Assembly: GCA_020466095.1 (NCBI GenBank)
Contig: CM035808.1
Location: 79,765,779 to 79,829,778, forward strand
Direction of reading: 5' to 3'
Origin: Chlorops oryzae
Lineage: Eukaryota; Arthropoda; Insecta; Diptera; Chloropidae
Length of the DNA: 64,000 nt
Under the pieces are notes generated by a model. The model saw nothing but the letters and a program-made list of their open reading frames with translations. It made no database searches and was not told the DNA's origin. Positions 1 through 10,541 of the stretch are shown here, piece by piece; positions within the stretch are counted from its first letter, which is position 1, and each line of letters begins with the position of its first letter. The translations under genes and the position numbers were made by a program.

Positions 1-555
1 TTGTGCAAAGATGAACTTTAGCTGATTTCCGAACGTGGACTTTTTGATGGAGCTTCAGAAAGTAAGTGAGGAAATAAGCTCGAACGGAAGCCGAGCTTAC
101 TCCTCGTAACGAAACAAAGTGTTATTTTTCGCCCGGTATAAGGCTAGTGTTATAGTGTACTAAAATTAGGCATTAGGAGCCTTCTCTTTCTAAGGGTTTC
201 GATCTTTGTTTTGATCTTACTGTTCCGACCTGAACAGTCAGATTAACAATACGCCTCCGTGTAATTGTCTGATTATCATTCAGGGCGACTAAGGCACCTA
301 GTTGATCCCTCTGCATAAAAATCTGACGCGCTCGAGTATCTCAAGGTAACCGTTTTTTTGTTTTACATTTTCAAAAATCATTCCTGAGCTTTGGCCACAT
401 CCAAAACGTCAGTCAGTGAAATAAAACACTTTTAGAAGTCCACTTAACATTCACTGTGAATATCTGATACAATCGAGTAACTGTTTTTTTCTCTTTTTTT
501 CTACCTTTATTTATGGCCAACCACCTTCAATTAAACGTCAGATTAATATATATTA
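1..555. other. No recognisable gene; AT-rich flank
   Basis: I see no open reading frame with a recognisable protein here. A short motif, gacgcgctcgagta, at about 325-340 recurs at about 1735-1750, beyond the hAT-like element that follows, so the two flanks may share a short repeat. Nothing else stands out. Confidence 0.4.
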
Positions 556-563
556 GTTACCAG

Positions 564-1694
564 TAGAGCTTGTCAAAATTGTTAAATGAAAACCTGAAAA
601 TTGTTGTTAAAATGTTAAGAAAAAATGACGAAATATGTTGGCAAAATTGTTAAATCAAAATTTAAGGCGAAACTCCATTAACGACGGCAAGGACGGTTGT
701 TGCGGTATACGTAGCAAAGGTGAAAATATTTGTGCGGCTTCCATTGAATCAATGTATTGAAATGTATTTAAATCGAAGCAGCTACATTTCTTTCGCCTAA
801 AACGTCGTGTATGGAGTTAAGCCTTTATTCTTCTAACAATATGAACAGTGCCTAGATAGTTTGCTCCTACAAATTGTATATAGAATATATTTTCAAACAG
901 AACAATTTAACAGCTACTCACTAAAAATTATCTCTTTAAAATAGACTAGTATTAATTCAAATATTTTAAAATACTCCTTGGCATTAATAATTAAATACAT
1001 TAAAACAAAAAAGTTAGTGCTGTATTTATGTTTCTGCTATCAATCCTTAATAAGAGATATATAACTTATTTTTCTTGTATTTAATAAAATATCACCCCTG
1101 TGTGGAAGAGGAAAATGTCATTAAAGGCATACCAAGTAAGAATTGGCGATCAACTCTTTCGAGTAAGTGCAAAAGCGAATGCAACTTCAAAAGGGAATAT
1201 CGATAGGAATTGACGGTCAACAATTGACTAGTGTTAAAGGCCTCAATGCGAAACTAATCGTTCAGATGAAGTCATTCGTGTTTCGTTTTCTTCCTCATTT
1301 TCTTCTTCTTTTTTTTAACCTGCCTACTTTGAAAATGGAATAGAAGTGTGAGTAAATGTGAGAATATGAATGCATTTAGATCGCATGTATAGAAATTTTT
1401 CTTTTGCTCTTTACTTCTTTTCCCGATAACCATCGAAAAAATTAGAGGTGATAGCAATTTTGTTTTGTTTCGCTTATGGCGAATCCAGTGTTTCGAGCTG
1501 AAACACGTTCCGTCTGAAATTTCGACACAATATATTGGGAACAGAAATGGCATGAAATTAAAAAAAAAAAACTTAGAACTAACATGAGGAAAAATTTTAA
1601 AAATTCAAAAATCGCTAAAATTGTTATTTCAAAAATCTACCAAAAATTGTTAAAAATTGTTCTTTTAACATTTTAACATTTTTGACAAGCTCTA
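564..1694. mobile_element. hAT-like non-autonomous DNA transposon
   Basis: The ends form an inverted repeat: TAGAGCTTGTCAAAA at 564 and its reverse complement ending at 1694. It is flanked by imperfect 8-bp direct repeats, gttaccag (556-563) and gttatcat (1695-1702), matching at 6 of 8 bases. An 8-bp duplication and TAGAG-type ends fit the hAT superfamily. No transposase is visible inside. An unrelated MITE (666-823) is nested in it. Confidence 0.65.
666..823 (+). mobile_element. MITE family A, copy 1 (nested in hAT-like element)
   Basis: A short element starts GGCGAAACTCCATTAACGAC and ends in the imperfect reverse complement (atggagttaagcc). A second copy of the same sequence lies in the opposite orientation at 5583-5754. 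No coding capacity. The superfamily is unclear because no convincing target duplication could be read. Confidence 0.65.
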
Positions 1695-1848
1695 GTTATC
1701 ATGAACATAAAGCGCGTTTACTGTATCAATGTGTGACGCGCTCGAGTAATGCAATGTGTCCATTTTTTTTACATTTTTGACCATTCTTACACGCTTTCAT
1801 CCCCATTAAAATGGAAAACTTTACATAGATTTTTTTTTTGTTTAAGAA

Positions 1849-2137
1849 TGTCGCGGAAGCATGCAACACCGGCTGCGCGCATGAAGAATTTCAGATCCAG
1901 GCAACAAATCGATCAATCCTAACTTGCCCGATATGAAAGTAGCAGGCCTAGCCTGGCCTTAACAGCGCTAGAGGAAAACGAATATAAAAGCAAGAGCAGA
2001 AATTCGGCGCTCACTGCCATTTTTGTATTTAACGGAGTGAGGGCAAAAAACCGCGTAAAAATTTTCATCTTTTTTTTCGTCTAATTATTACTTTTCTGTT
2101 CGTACATATAATATAAATAGCTTGTCCGTCATTTACA
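1849..2137 (+). repeat. 5' LTR of the BEL/Pao element
   Basis: Begins tgtcgcgg and ends gtcatttaca (TG...CA). It matches the 3' LTR closely but lacks about 80 bp near its 3' end, between ctgttcgtac and the shared tail. It contains the sequence aatataaaagc, a possible TATA box. Confidence 0.88.
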
Positions 2138-2253
2138 TCGTTTTTACGCGCATTTACTTGACTTAAGAAGCGGCAATTTCGTGCCAAGAGTCGTGCCATT
2201 GACTTTGCATCATTCGCCTGTGCAGACAAGCCTGCGCCTCAACCAGGAGAACT

Positions 2254-3593
2254 GTGCCGAAAGCCGTACAAAGTGACGACTGCGCCAGGCACGCCACGAA
2301 GCCTGATGGAATTGCTTCTTTATCGTTGTCTGCGAGTAAAAGCCCAACGGATTCTTTAAGTATCGAACCGACAGGAGCTGAGGTAGCTTCTGGTGGCCAA
2401 ACTAATGTAAGCCTGGAGGATTTGGTACGAAAGATCAACACATTGGAGCGCCAGTTGAAAGAGACCGATAAGGCGAACGAGTCGTTGAAATTAGCTCTTT
2501 CCAACCTCTCCACGCGGCCGCCGCCATTGCAGAACAGGAGCCTGAAGTGAGTCCACTGCCATTTTCTTAAACGTCACAAGCACTTCGGGCGCAAATACAT
2601 GGAAATGAGTTGATCGTGCCAGCACACTCACACACAGGAACGCCGCCGACGCTGATCGATGAAGGCGAAAATGTGACAAATGGGTTTAACGGGACTACCG
2701 TTACGAACGCTTTTCTGCCACCAGCCAGAAGGGAGCCTCGGGTAAACGACATTTTGCCGTCGTCCGTTATGCCGATTTGCAGTTCAGCCACACACTCACC
2801 GTTCTGGGGTACAGTTACGCCATCTCATGAGCCGAGAATTGGCGGTAATTTTTTACATCCAGTGACAACAACAACAATAGCCGCGCCGCCCGCTGATCAC
2901 GCCACGTCGTCATGTTTCCCGCCAAATTTATATGCGTATACGAATCAAACTGTGGGGACTTCTCAAAGCCAACCAAATTTAAATATGCCACCTTTACGCT
3001 CAGCATTAACACCAGTAGCGGTGAGAAAGATTCCGGATCTTCCAGAGTTCACAGGGGCCGCCGAAGAATGGCCAATATTTGCCACCGCTTTCAACGAAAC
3101 AACAAACGCCTATAATTGCACGGATCTGGAGAACAATCAACGGCTGTTAAAGGCATTAAAGGGTGATGCCAAGGAAACTTTGAGGTGGCTCCTTATCCAT
3201 CCTAGCAGCGTCAACGAGGTAATGAAGAAGCTGAGTTTCCGTTAGGGCCGTCCCGACCAACTCATACGCAGCCAAATGCAGCAAATAAGAAGTGTAGCCG
3301 CCATAAACGAAAGGGAGATAGGTTATATCATTCCATTCCTCGCCACAAAAGTGAAAAATCTGGCTGTATTTTTGCAGTCGGTGAATGGCCACCATCATTT
3401 GGCGAATCCAATGCTGCTAGACGAGCTTGTGGCGAAACTTCCAGTAAACCGACGCGTGGACTGGGCTAGAGTAGCGATGAAGGTCTTGCCATATCCAACT
3501 ATCGTGCACTTCAGCGACTGGGCTTCCGAGCTAACCAGCATCTGCACCGAGCATAGCGGGGAGCACAAAGAGTCAGGACGTCGTCCCGTTTTC
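2254..3593 (+). pseudogene. BEL/Pao gag remnant (DUF1759-like)
   Basis: The first open segment (2254-2550) has a heptad-like helix (LVRKINTLERQLKETDKANE), typical of the N-terminal coiled coil of BEL gag. A shifted frame (2610-3245) continues with a proline/threonine-rich linker and then the conserved gag core around IPDLPEFTGAAEEWPIFATAF, ending at an in-frame TAG. The same frame resumes to 3593 with GRPDQLI and LLDELVAKLP, which are also gag-like. The zinc knuckles and protease expected next are absent, and the sequence jumps to reverse transcriptase. Gag of this family packages element RNA. This copy has at least one frameshift and one stop. Confidence 0.8.
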
Positions 3594-3664
3594 TGAAAGC
3601 TACAACCAAGAGAGTGGGTGAAAGATTCTAAACAGGTCTCCTATGGAAAAGTGACAAAATTAAT

Positions 3665-5078
3665 ATGCCTTATAACTACGAAATGGCTCTAAATAGACTT
3701 CGGACTATCGATAAAAAGATGTCTCGGGACAAAGATTATGCAAACGCCTACTGTTACGCCATCAAAGACTATGTGAACAAGGGTTACGCCCGGAAGCTTG
3801 CACCTGCGGACATTGTAGCCGTCAAGGATAAAAGGCAATTGTTTCTTCCACACTTTGCCGTGTTCAATCCAAACAAGCCGTCGAAATTCAGACTCGTATT
3901 TGATGCTGCCGCACAAATGTATGGTGTGCCGTTTAACTCCAGCCTGCTTAAAGGACCACAACGTTTCAAACAGCTGCCGCCTGTGCTGTTTCAATTAAGA
4001 GAAAATGCCATCGCCGTTTGTGGGGACATAAAAGAGATGTACCTCCAAATCCGTGTGCAGCCTGAAGATCGTTGTGCGCAGCGGTTCCTGTGGCGATGGA
4101 AGCCGGGATCCCGAAATCTACGAAATGCAAGTGATGACTTTTGGCGCAACCTGCTCGCCATGTGCCGCCGATTACGTCCAAATCCTTAATGCCCGGCAGC
4201 ATACTCGCAACAGCCCCCGCGCTATCGACACAATTGTCGACCATCACTACATAGATGACTTTGTTGATAGTTTTACATCCGTCGCGGAAGCTATTAAGAT
4301 AACCAAAGAGGTCCAGGAAATTCACGCTGACGCTGGTTTCAATCTTTGCCAATACAAATCCAGTTCGCCAGAAGTCCTAAAAGCCTTAGGAGTCGATCTT
4401 CAAGCTGAAGGCGTTGATTGGAATGAATGCGAAGAGAAAATCCTTGGACTAAGTTAGAGCCCAAGTTCCGACGAATTTAAGTTCAACCTACGATTACATC
4501 GTGTTCCTGAAGGTATCCTTAATGGTAAACGCATTCCAACCAAGCGTGAGTTTCTCAGCATTATAATGTCATTCTACGATCCAATGGGGTTCCTCAGCTG
4601 CTTCGCAGCGATCGCTAAGCTGATAATGCGAGAAATATGGAGAAAGCACATACTCTGGGGTGAAACATTGCCGCCAAACTTGACAGATGCCTGGGAAACC
4701 TGGAGAAGCCAACTTAAAGGTATTAAGTCTTTTCGTGTACCCCACCAATACTTTTCCTATGGGAAGCCAGAGAATGTCGAACTTCACATCTTTGTTGATG
4801 CGAGCGAGGATATGTTCGCAGCCGCCACGTACTTTCAATACGTCATAAAAGAGAAAGTGGGAGTTGCATTTGTTTCCCAGCCGATGCAGCCGAACGACTT
4901 GGTTGATATCTGTGATCCGAAGGTACCGAGAACTGAAATGCAGAAAGGCATCATCGAGGAGATCTTTCCAAGTTTGGACGGAACCGTCAGGCGCGCCAGT
5001 GTACGCATCTACCATGGACAACGTTGCAAAACGATAATGCGTCCCGCTTCGAAGCTAGCTGTGCTAGACATTGATTGA
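3665..5078 (+). pseudogene. BEL/Pao pol remnant (RT, A17-like region, DUF5641 tail)
   Basis: Reverse transcriptase blocks are clear: KPSKFRLVFDAAAQMYGVPFN, then a frameshift near 4100, then YEMQVMTFGATCSPCAADY and the catalytic HYIDDFVDS (about 4244-4272). A third frame (4566-5078) carries MSFYDPMGFLSCFAAIAKL and HIFVDASEDMFAAATY, the Pao peptidase A17/RNase H entry. At KVPRTEMQ the protein passes directly into a short DGTVRRASVRI...RPASKLAVLDI segment, which looks like the extreme C-terminus of the DUF5641 domain. The deletion thus removed RNase H, integrase and most of DUF5641 in one step. Non-functional. Confidence 0.85.
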
Positions 5079-5103
5079 AGAGGTTTCTTCACGGAGGCGG
5101 GGA

Positions 5104-5452
5104 TGTCGCGGACGCATTCGACACCGGCTGCGCGCATGAAGAATTGCAGATCTAGGCAAATCGATCAATCCTAACTTGCCCGATATGAAAGTAGCAGGCC
5201 TAGCCTGGCCTTAACAGCGCTAGAGGAAAACGAATATAAAAGCAAGAGCAGAAGTTCGGCGCTCACTGCCATTTTTGTATTTGACGGAGTGAGGGCCCGC
5301 GTAAAAATTCTTCATCTTCTTTTTCGTCTTATTATTACTTTTCTGTTCGTACAGTTTTCACTTCTAATTCTGATTTTCGTTGATTCTAATGCTTGCTCAG
5401 TTTAAGTCAATAAAGATTTGTAAGAATTAAAATCGCTAGTCCGTCATTTACA
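5104..5452 (+). repeat. 3' LTR of the BEL/Pao element
   Basis: Full-length LTR (349 bp) from tgtcgcgg to gtcatttaca, preceded by the purine-rich cggaggcgggga as a candidate polypurine tract. It carries aataaag near 5411 as a likely polyadenylation signal. The perfect aagaa duplication follows immediately. Confidence 0.9.
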
Positions 5453-5582
5453 AAGAACGTAAACTTCACAATCCAATAAGTTTCGATGACGCTTTAGTAA
5501 CTGCGAATTTAGCATATCGGGCTCCCCTACTAAAAAAGTGGTTCGTAAATTATGTGTTGCACTGTGTAATTAATAGAATAAA

Positions 5583-5754
5583 GGCGAAGCTCAATAAACG
5601 ACGGATAATTTCAGGCGTTTTAGGCGGAAGAAATGTAGCTGATTCCTTTTAAATTCATTTTAATATATTGATTTAATGGAAGCAGCACAAATATTTTCAC
5701 CTTTGGCGCGTATGCCGCAACAACCGTCATTTCCGTCGTATATGGAGTTTCGCC
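5583..5754 (-). mobile_element. MITE family A, copy 2
   Basis: Read on the minus strand this matches the element at 666-823 along its whole length, including GGCGAAACTCCAT at the start and the shared blocks ggttgttgcgg, aaaggtgaaaatattt and agctacatttctt. Both termini are inverted repeats. No coding potential. The 370 bp between the BEL element and the Jockey tail hold nothing else. Confidence 0.68.
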
Positions 5755-6154
5755 ATATATTTTAATTATATTCATCACAATTGTCAATAACGACCTCCCT
5801 TGAACATGAAGATTAAGAGGACGAGGCTGCCGATCAAGTTTTTTTTTTTTTTTTTTTTTTTAAACGTTTATTTATTTATTGTATCACTCCTGTAAAGTAG
5901 GAGTCTAGCAATAAGTTTCAAAATCTTACACCTAGTTTAACAAAACTACAGATCACAAAGCATTTCCTTAATTTCGAAAAGTTTATGAGTCGCAAGTTTT
6001 TATCAATAGCGGGCCTCAGGTAACGTTAACTAGGCTTAACTGATGTGTGAAGGAGCACGCGAAATATTTCCGGTGTTTTCCTCTAGGGTAAACTATTTAA
6101 GCAGCTAGGAGAGCTGATTTGTTACAACCGCATTTATGCATACAGGAAGCGCGT

Positions 6155-6390
6155 AGCTGTTTTGACGTTGATTGCATGGAAAAAATGCATTGGGTGCTAG
6201 GAGCACCCGCCGAGATACCGATAAGCTAAAAGAGCTGTTTTGACGTTGGATTGCATGGAGAAATGCATTGGGTACTAGGAGCACCCACCGAGATACCGAT
6301 AAGCTAAAAGAGCTGTTTTGACGTTGGATTGCATGGAGAAATGCATTGGGTACTAGGAGCACCCACCGAGATACCGATCAGCTGTTTTGA
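6155..6390 (-). repeat. 78-bp tandem repeat in the Jockey 3' UTR
   Basis: The block agctgttttgacgttg begins at 6155, 6233, 6311 and again at 6380 (last unit shortened), giving a 78-bp period. Units include tgcattgggtactaggagca. The array lies just downstream of the ORF2 stop, inside the LINE 3' UTR. Tandem 3' UTR repeats occur in several Jockey-type elements. Confidence 0.85.
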
Positions 6391-8819
6391 CGGACGTGCA
6401 TGGAATGCACCAAGAAACGCGTGTCGATCTGCTAGGGAAGCAGAGTTGATGGATGTGCATGGAAAGCTCCTGCTGTAGAAGAATGATTTGAAATCGCTGG
6501 TCGATCATTCCTTTTTAATCTCGAAGAGTTCGATATGTTCGACAGTCCACGCGCAAGTGGATTTGCATGAGTTCGCAATTTATTAAAATACTTTTCTTTG
6601 ATTTTGGTGAACTCAGCTTTGACCAGTTCAACGTTTAACTCTCTATGAATCCGTTCATTTGAGATAAACCAAGGAGCTCCCGTTATAGTCCTTAGTATTT
6701 TGGACTGCGCTCTTTGCAGGATTTCTATATTCGAAGCGCTTGCATTCCCGTGCAATTGTAACCCGTACATCCATATTGGTTTTATAGCTTGATTGTACAG
6801 GAGGATCTTATACTCAAGTTTTAGAGGAGAACGGCTATTTATTAACCAGTGCAGGCTTATGGCTTTAAGTTTCATTTGGGTTCTCTTGGCTTCAATATGC
6901 TTACGCCATGTCAATCTTTTGTCCAAATGAATACCGAGATATGTGATATCTTCGCATTGTGGGATGCGTACGTTATTGAGAAAAATGTCCGGAGAAGCTT
7001 TTCTATTGAGCGTGAAGGTAATATGTTGGCATTTGATCTCATTTATTTTGATACGCCATTTAGAAAGCCAATTTTGTATTTTGTTGAGATGATCTTGCAG
7101 TGTAGAAGTTGCAACACTAAAGTCCTTGTGCCGACTAAGGACCGCTGTGTCATCAGCAAATGTTGAAATCACGATTCGATCGTTATAAGGAATATCTGCT
7201 GTGTATACTAGATAAAGAAAAGGCCCAACAACACTCCCTTGGGGTACTCCTGCATTGATTTCAAAACTTTTTGTAATGTACGAGTTATGTTTTACTTGGA
7301 ACGTTCTATGTTTTAAATATGACTCAAAGATCGCGTGAAAATTAACGGGAAGTAGTTTTCTGATTTTGTACAACAATCCATCGTGCCAGACTTTGTCGAA
7401 TGCTTGCTGCACATCTATGAATACTGCAGAGCAATACTCCCGATTTTCATAGGCAATCCTGATTTCGTTGGTAATTCGATTTACCTGTTCGATAGTACCG
7501 TGTTGTTTCCTAAACCCGAATTGATGTTTTGGAATTATATTCTGCTCTTGCAAATAAGGTGTTAATTTAGCTAAAAGAACCTTTTCGAATAGTTTTGAGA
7601 GGCAAGGGAGAAGGCTAATTGGTCTATAAGAGGATGTTTGGGTAGGGTCCTTTCCTGGCTTAGGCACCATTTTAATGACCGATCGTTTCCAATCTTTTGG
7701 AAAGTAACTGAATTTAATTATTGCATTGAACAAGACTGTTAAAAACTGTACTGCTACAGATGGGATATTTTTTAACATTTTTGGAGTGACAAGATCATGT
7801 CCCGGGGCTTTTTTTGTCACAAGTTCATTTTTTATGATACCCGAAATTTCACTTGAACTAATTTGGACGGAAATTCTGCGTGTATTTTCGGATTCGTTCG
7901 GAAGAGTATACTCAGAATTACTCGGATTTGGTTGGAATACTTTATTAAGGTGCAAAGCAAAAGCTGTAGCCTTCTCTTCGTCTGAGCGCGCCCAACCACT
8001 GTTGGGACACCGAACAGGTGTTTCACTCTGCACAGGAGTCTTAAGAAAACGGCTTGCCAACCACAAGGAGCTACGATTTGAGCCTACAGGCGTAAGATTT
8101 TCGACAAAGTTGTGAGCTTTAGATTTTTTTTCCCTATTTAGAGCTATTCTAAGCTTTTTTTCTACTTCTTTTAGTTTGTTTTTGGCCAACGGAGACCGGG
8201 ACCGTTGCCATTCGCGTCTGAGCCTTCGTTTTTCTGCGACGAGTTTTTCGATTTCCCTATTTGAGAAAGTCCTATTTGAGCTATATTCAAAACGAGGAGT
8301 CGCATTTTGCGCTGCTGATCCTAGATACGAATTAAACACAGTTACGGCGTCGTCAATATGCTCATGGCATTCAATTTTATAATTCGTATGAATATGCGCA
8401 CTTATGTATTTTTTGTATTTTAGCCAATTTGTACTTGGATTTGTTAAGCTGAGTGGACGTTCAACTTCAACCGGATATTTATTTAAAGCAAATAAAACCG
8501 GGGAATGATCCGAGGAGAGGTCGGTAGTTGTTTTTGCAGAAATTAGCTCTCTTGCAATACCTTTAGTTATACCGAAATCTAAGAGGTCTGGAATTTTTTG
8601 GAGATCTGTTGGCCAATAAGTTGGCTGTCTGGGAGATACAAAGTCAAGAGAATTATTTTTATTGAGCCCCAGAAAGTGTGCTTCGCATTATAGTCTCCTG
8701 CTGCTAGAAACTTATCACCCAAAGTCTTAAAGAAGTCTAAGAACAGCGTTTCCGTAACACAAAAGCGCGGCGGGCAGTAGATTGCCGAAAGTACGATATT
8801 TTTCCCTTGCAATACGACG

Positions 8820-8847
8820 CACAGTGTCGCGAGCGCGGCCAAAAATG
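8820..8847 (+). other. Left Transib end: heptamer, 12-bp spacer, nonamer-like block
   Basis: Heptamer CACAGTG (8820-8826) equals the vertebrate recombination-signal consensus. After exactly 12 bp (8827-8838) comes CCAAAAATG (8839-8847), which matches the canonical nonamer ACAAAAACC at 6 of 9 positions. The spacing is counted directly. Functional equivalence is inference. Confidence 0.7.
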
Positions 8848-9435
8848 CCAAAAATGAAGATTGGAAATGCTTAAAAATTTTTACTGTTATGAGTAGTCAA
8901 TATTTATACTAAGAGTAATCAAAAAAAATTTTCTTAATATGTTAAGCCGTTTAAGCGCAGCACGCTTTTAAAGTTACACTAAGCGAAATTTGTTCGATTC
9001 TGTTAGCAAAACTTTTAAAAATAGCTAATATTTGGAGTGCTATAATTTTGTTGAAAGTAGTCTCGCCTTAATTATTTATATGCCAAATTATAACATAAGC
9101 TTTATGCTTTAAGTGACATTTAATTTATTGTTTATATTTGTAACATATGTTATTTTCCGTTACATTAAAATAAGGAATTTATAAAAAGAAGCGATAAAAA
9201 GCAAAATAAATTTTTAAAATTAAAAATAAAAAAAACGACCCCTCAAACCGCAAAGTGTTTTTTTGTTTTATATACCTCGAAGTGATATAAGCATAAGTAT
9301 GTAATATGATCGGCTTTTTCCTGCGGGTTTTTTTGTTATGTCGATTTTATTATAGTGATCTCCGTTGCTAGAAGGGAACTCTATAGTGTGTGACTCTCTT
9401 CTAAAGACAGAAAATGGGGAGCAAACCAAAACGAT

Positions 9436-9738
9436 ATGATAAGTTTTGTTAAACAAACTTATTTTGCTGATTTAGATGAAGAAGATTTGAAAACAAAATT
9501 AAGCTGGTTTGGATCCAAAATTCAAAAAAAGTGGCATCAAAGCGGTAGGAGGAAAACTGCATTCGAAGAAACCAATGCGAATTGGTTAAATTCCTCCATC
9601 GATTTTAAAATTAGTGAGGCAGTAAGTACAGGAGTTTTTAATATTAGCTTTAAAATTAATCTCATCAAAAAAAATGTCCATGCCAAATTTCAAGAAGAAT
9701 TAACACTCAAACATTTAATAATTTTGGAACAGCAGTGA
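9436..9738 (+). CDS. Hypothetical 100-codon ORF inside the Transib-like element
   Basis: I do not recognise this protein. It starts MISFVKQTYFADLDEEDLKTK and is rich in charged residues. A KKWHQSGRRKTAFEE stretch is followed by a hydrophobic/polar C-terminal half. There are no cysteine clusters or DDE-type motifs. Base composition is less biased than the surrounding AT-rich DNA, which suggests real coding history. It may be the start of a larger deleted transposase or a captured host exon. The ATG at 9436 is the first in frame. Confidence 0.35.
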   Translation: MISFVKQTYFADLDEEDLKTKLSWFGSKIQKKWHQSGRRKTAFEETNANWLNSSIDFKISEAVSTGVFNISFKINLIKKNVHAKFQEELTLKHLIILEQQ

Positions 9739-10208
9739 TTATTGAATGAGCGTACGGGCGAAAGCGGTACAATTGTTTCGTTGAATTTTCATGCATTTTC
9801 ACTGCATTGCAATTATCGTAAGTCGTCGTGTAGACCTAAAATTTTTTTGAACTGTGATAAATATATATTTTAAGTGTTGAAATCCATAAAAAGTTTCTTT
9901 ATTTTTTAATTAGCTACAAAAAATTCTATATAAACAAGTGCACCATAAAAGTGCGCACTTTGAAGGGGCGTAGTTTCTTAAGGGGGCGTGGCACCAAAAA
10001 AAATATTTTGGGGTCTACATTTTTTTCCTGTACATAATCTGTGTACTAAGTTTAAGCTTTCTAACTTTAAAACTGTGGAAATTAGAAAATCACTTTATAT
10101 GGGAGGTGGGCGTGGCAGTTGGCGAAATTCTATGATTTTCTCAAAATTTCTTAATTTAGGCTATAGTAATACTCCAACCAAATTTCATTGCTCTACGACC
10201 ACGCCTTC

Positions 10209-10247
10209 TATTTTTGGCCAAGAAATGTATGGAGTCGCGACACTGTG
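10209..10247 (-). other. Right Transib end: heptamer, 23-bp spacer, nonamer-like block
   Basis: Read inward from 10247 on the minus strand: CACAGTG (10247-10241), 23 bp (10240-10218), then CCAAAAATA (10217-10209). Both ends share GGCCAAAAAT, placed 11 bp (about one helical turn) further in here than at the left end. The pair therefore has the 12/23 arrangement known from V(D)J signals. Confidence 0.7.
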
Positions 10248-10541
10248 CGACGCAGATTGACGTTGCCTGAATAAATTCATAACTATAAGAATCCATAGAG
10301 AAATGCTGTATTCTTCTACGAATGAGTATACCCGTGCCTCCATGCGCCTTACCATCTGGGTGGTTGGTTTGATAAAATTTATACCCGGTGATTGAAAAGA
10401 AATTTTTATTTCTTAAATGAGTTTCAGAGAGAAGCATGACGTCAACTTCCTCTTGATTTAAAAAATTCTGAATCTCTAGTTTATGTTTTGTTAACCCGTT
10501 CGCATTCCAGGCACAAATTTTTAGAACACTCATATCTTAGC

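Larger units (their letters stand above)
1849..5452 (+). mobile_element. BEL/Pao LTR retrotransposon, internally deleted
   Basis: Two direct LTRs (1849-2137 and 5104-5452) bound gag- and pol-like sequence. The whole is flanked by a perfect 5-bp duplication, aagaa (1844-1848 and 5453-5457), as expected of BEL/Pao integration. The internal region is only about 3 kb. Protease, most of RNase H and all of the integrase core are missing, and the frames carry stops and shifts. It is therefore a dead deletion derivative that could only have moved with proteins from an intact relative. Confidence 0.9.
8820..10247. mobile_element. Transib-like DNA transposon (non-autonomous, 1428 bp)
   Basis: The element starts CACAGTGTCGCGA and ends in the exact reverse complement. 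It is flanked by the 5-bp duplication cgacg (8815-8819 and 10248-10252). Transib elements, relatives of RAG1, have CAC-starting TIRs and 5-bp CG-rich duplications of the form CGNCG, so both features match. On each side the Jockey endonuclease frame is collinear, which shows a clean insertion. Inside there is one unassigned 100-codon ORF and no RAG1-like transposase. The right-hand subterminal block (about 10100-10220) also occurs at the left end of the element at 46179. Confidence 0.8.
6432..10533 (-). pseudogene. Jockey ORF2: APE endonuclease and reverse transcriptase, interrupted
   Basis: The protein starts at 10533, 8 nt after the ORF1 stop, with the APE endonuclease N-terminus (LKICAWNANGLTKHK, LLSETHL, GGTGILIRR). 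It breaks at 10253 at the Transib-like insert and resumes at 8814 with VLQGKNIVLSAIYCPP and the catalytic GDYNAKH. One frameshift follows near 8680. The frame then stays open to 6432 through SDHSPVLFAL and the reverse transcriptase: SYRPISLLPCLSKLFEK, QFGFRKQHGT, AVFIDVQQAFDKVWHDGLL, AGVPQGSVVGP and the catalytic FADDTAV, then TYLGIHLD. Domain order and about 890 codons match Jockey. ORF2 nicks target DNA and reverse-transcribes the element RNA. It is inactive here because of the insertion and the shift. Confidence 0.93.

Noticed and set aside
6849..8382. Several plus-strand ORFs of 60-130 codons
   Set aside because: They are antisense shadows of the Jockey reverse transcriptase on the minus strand.
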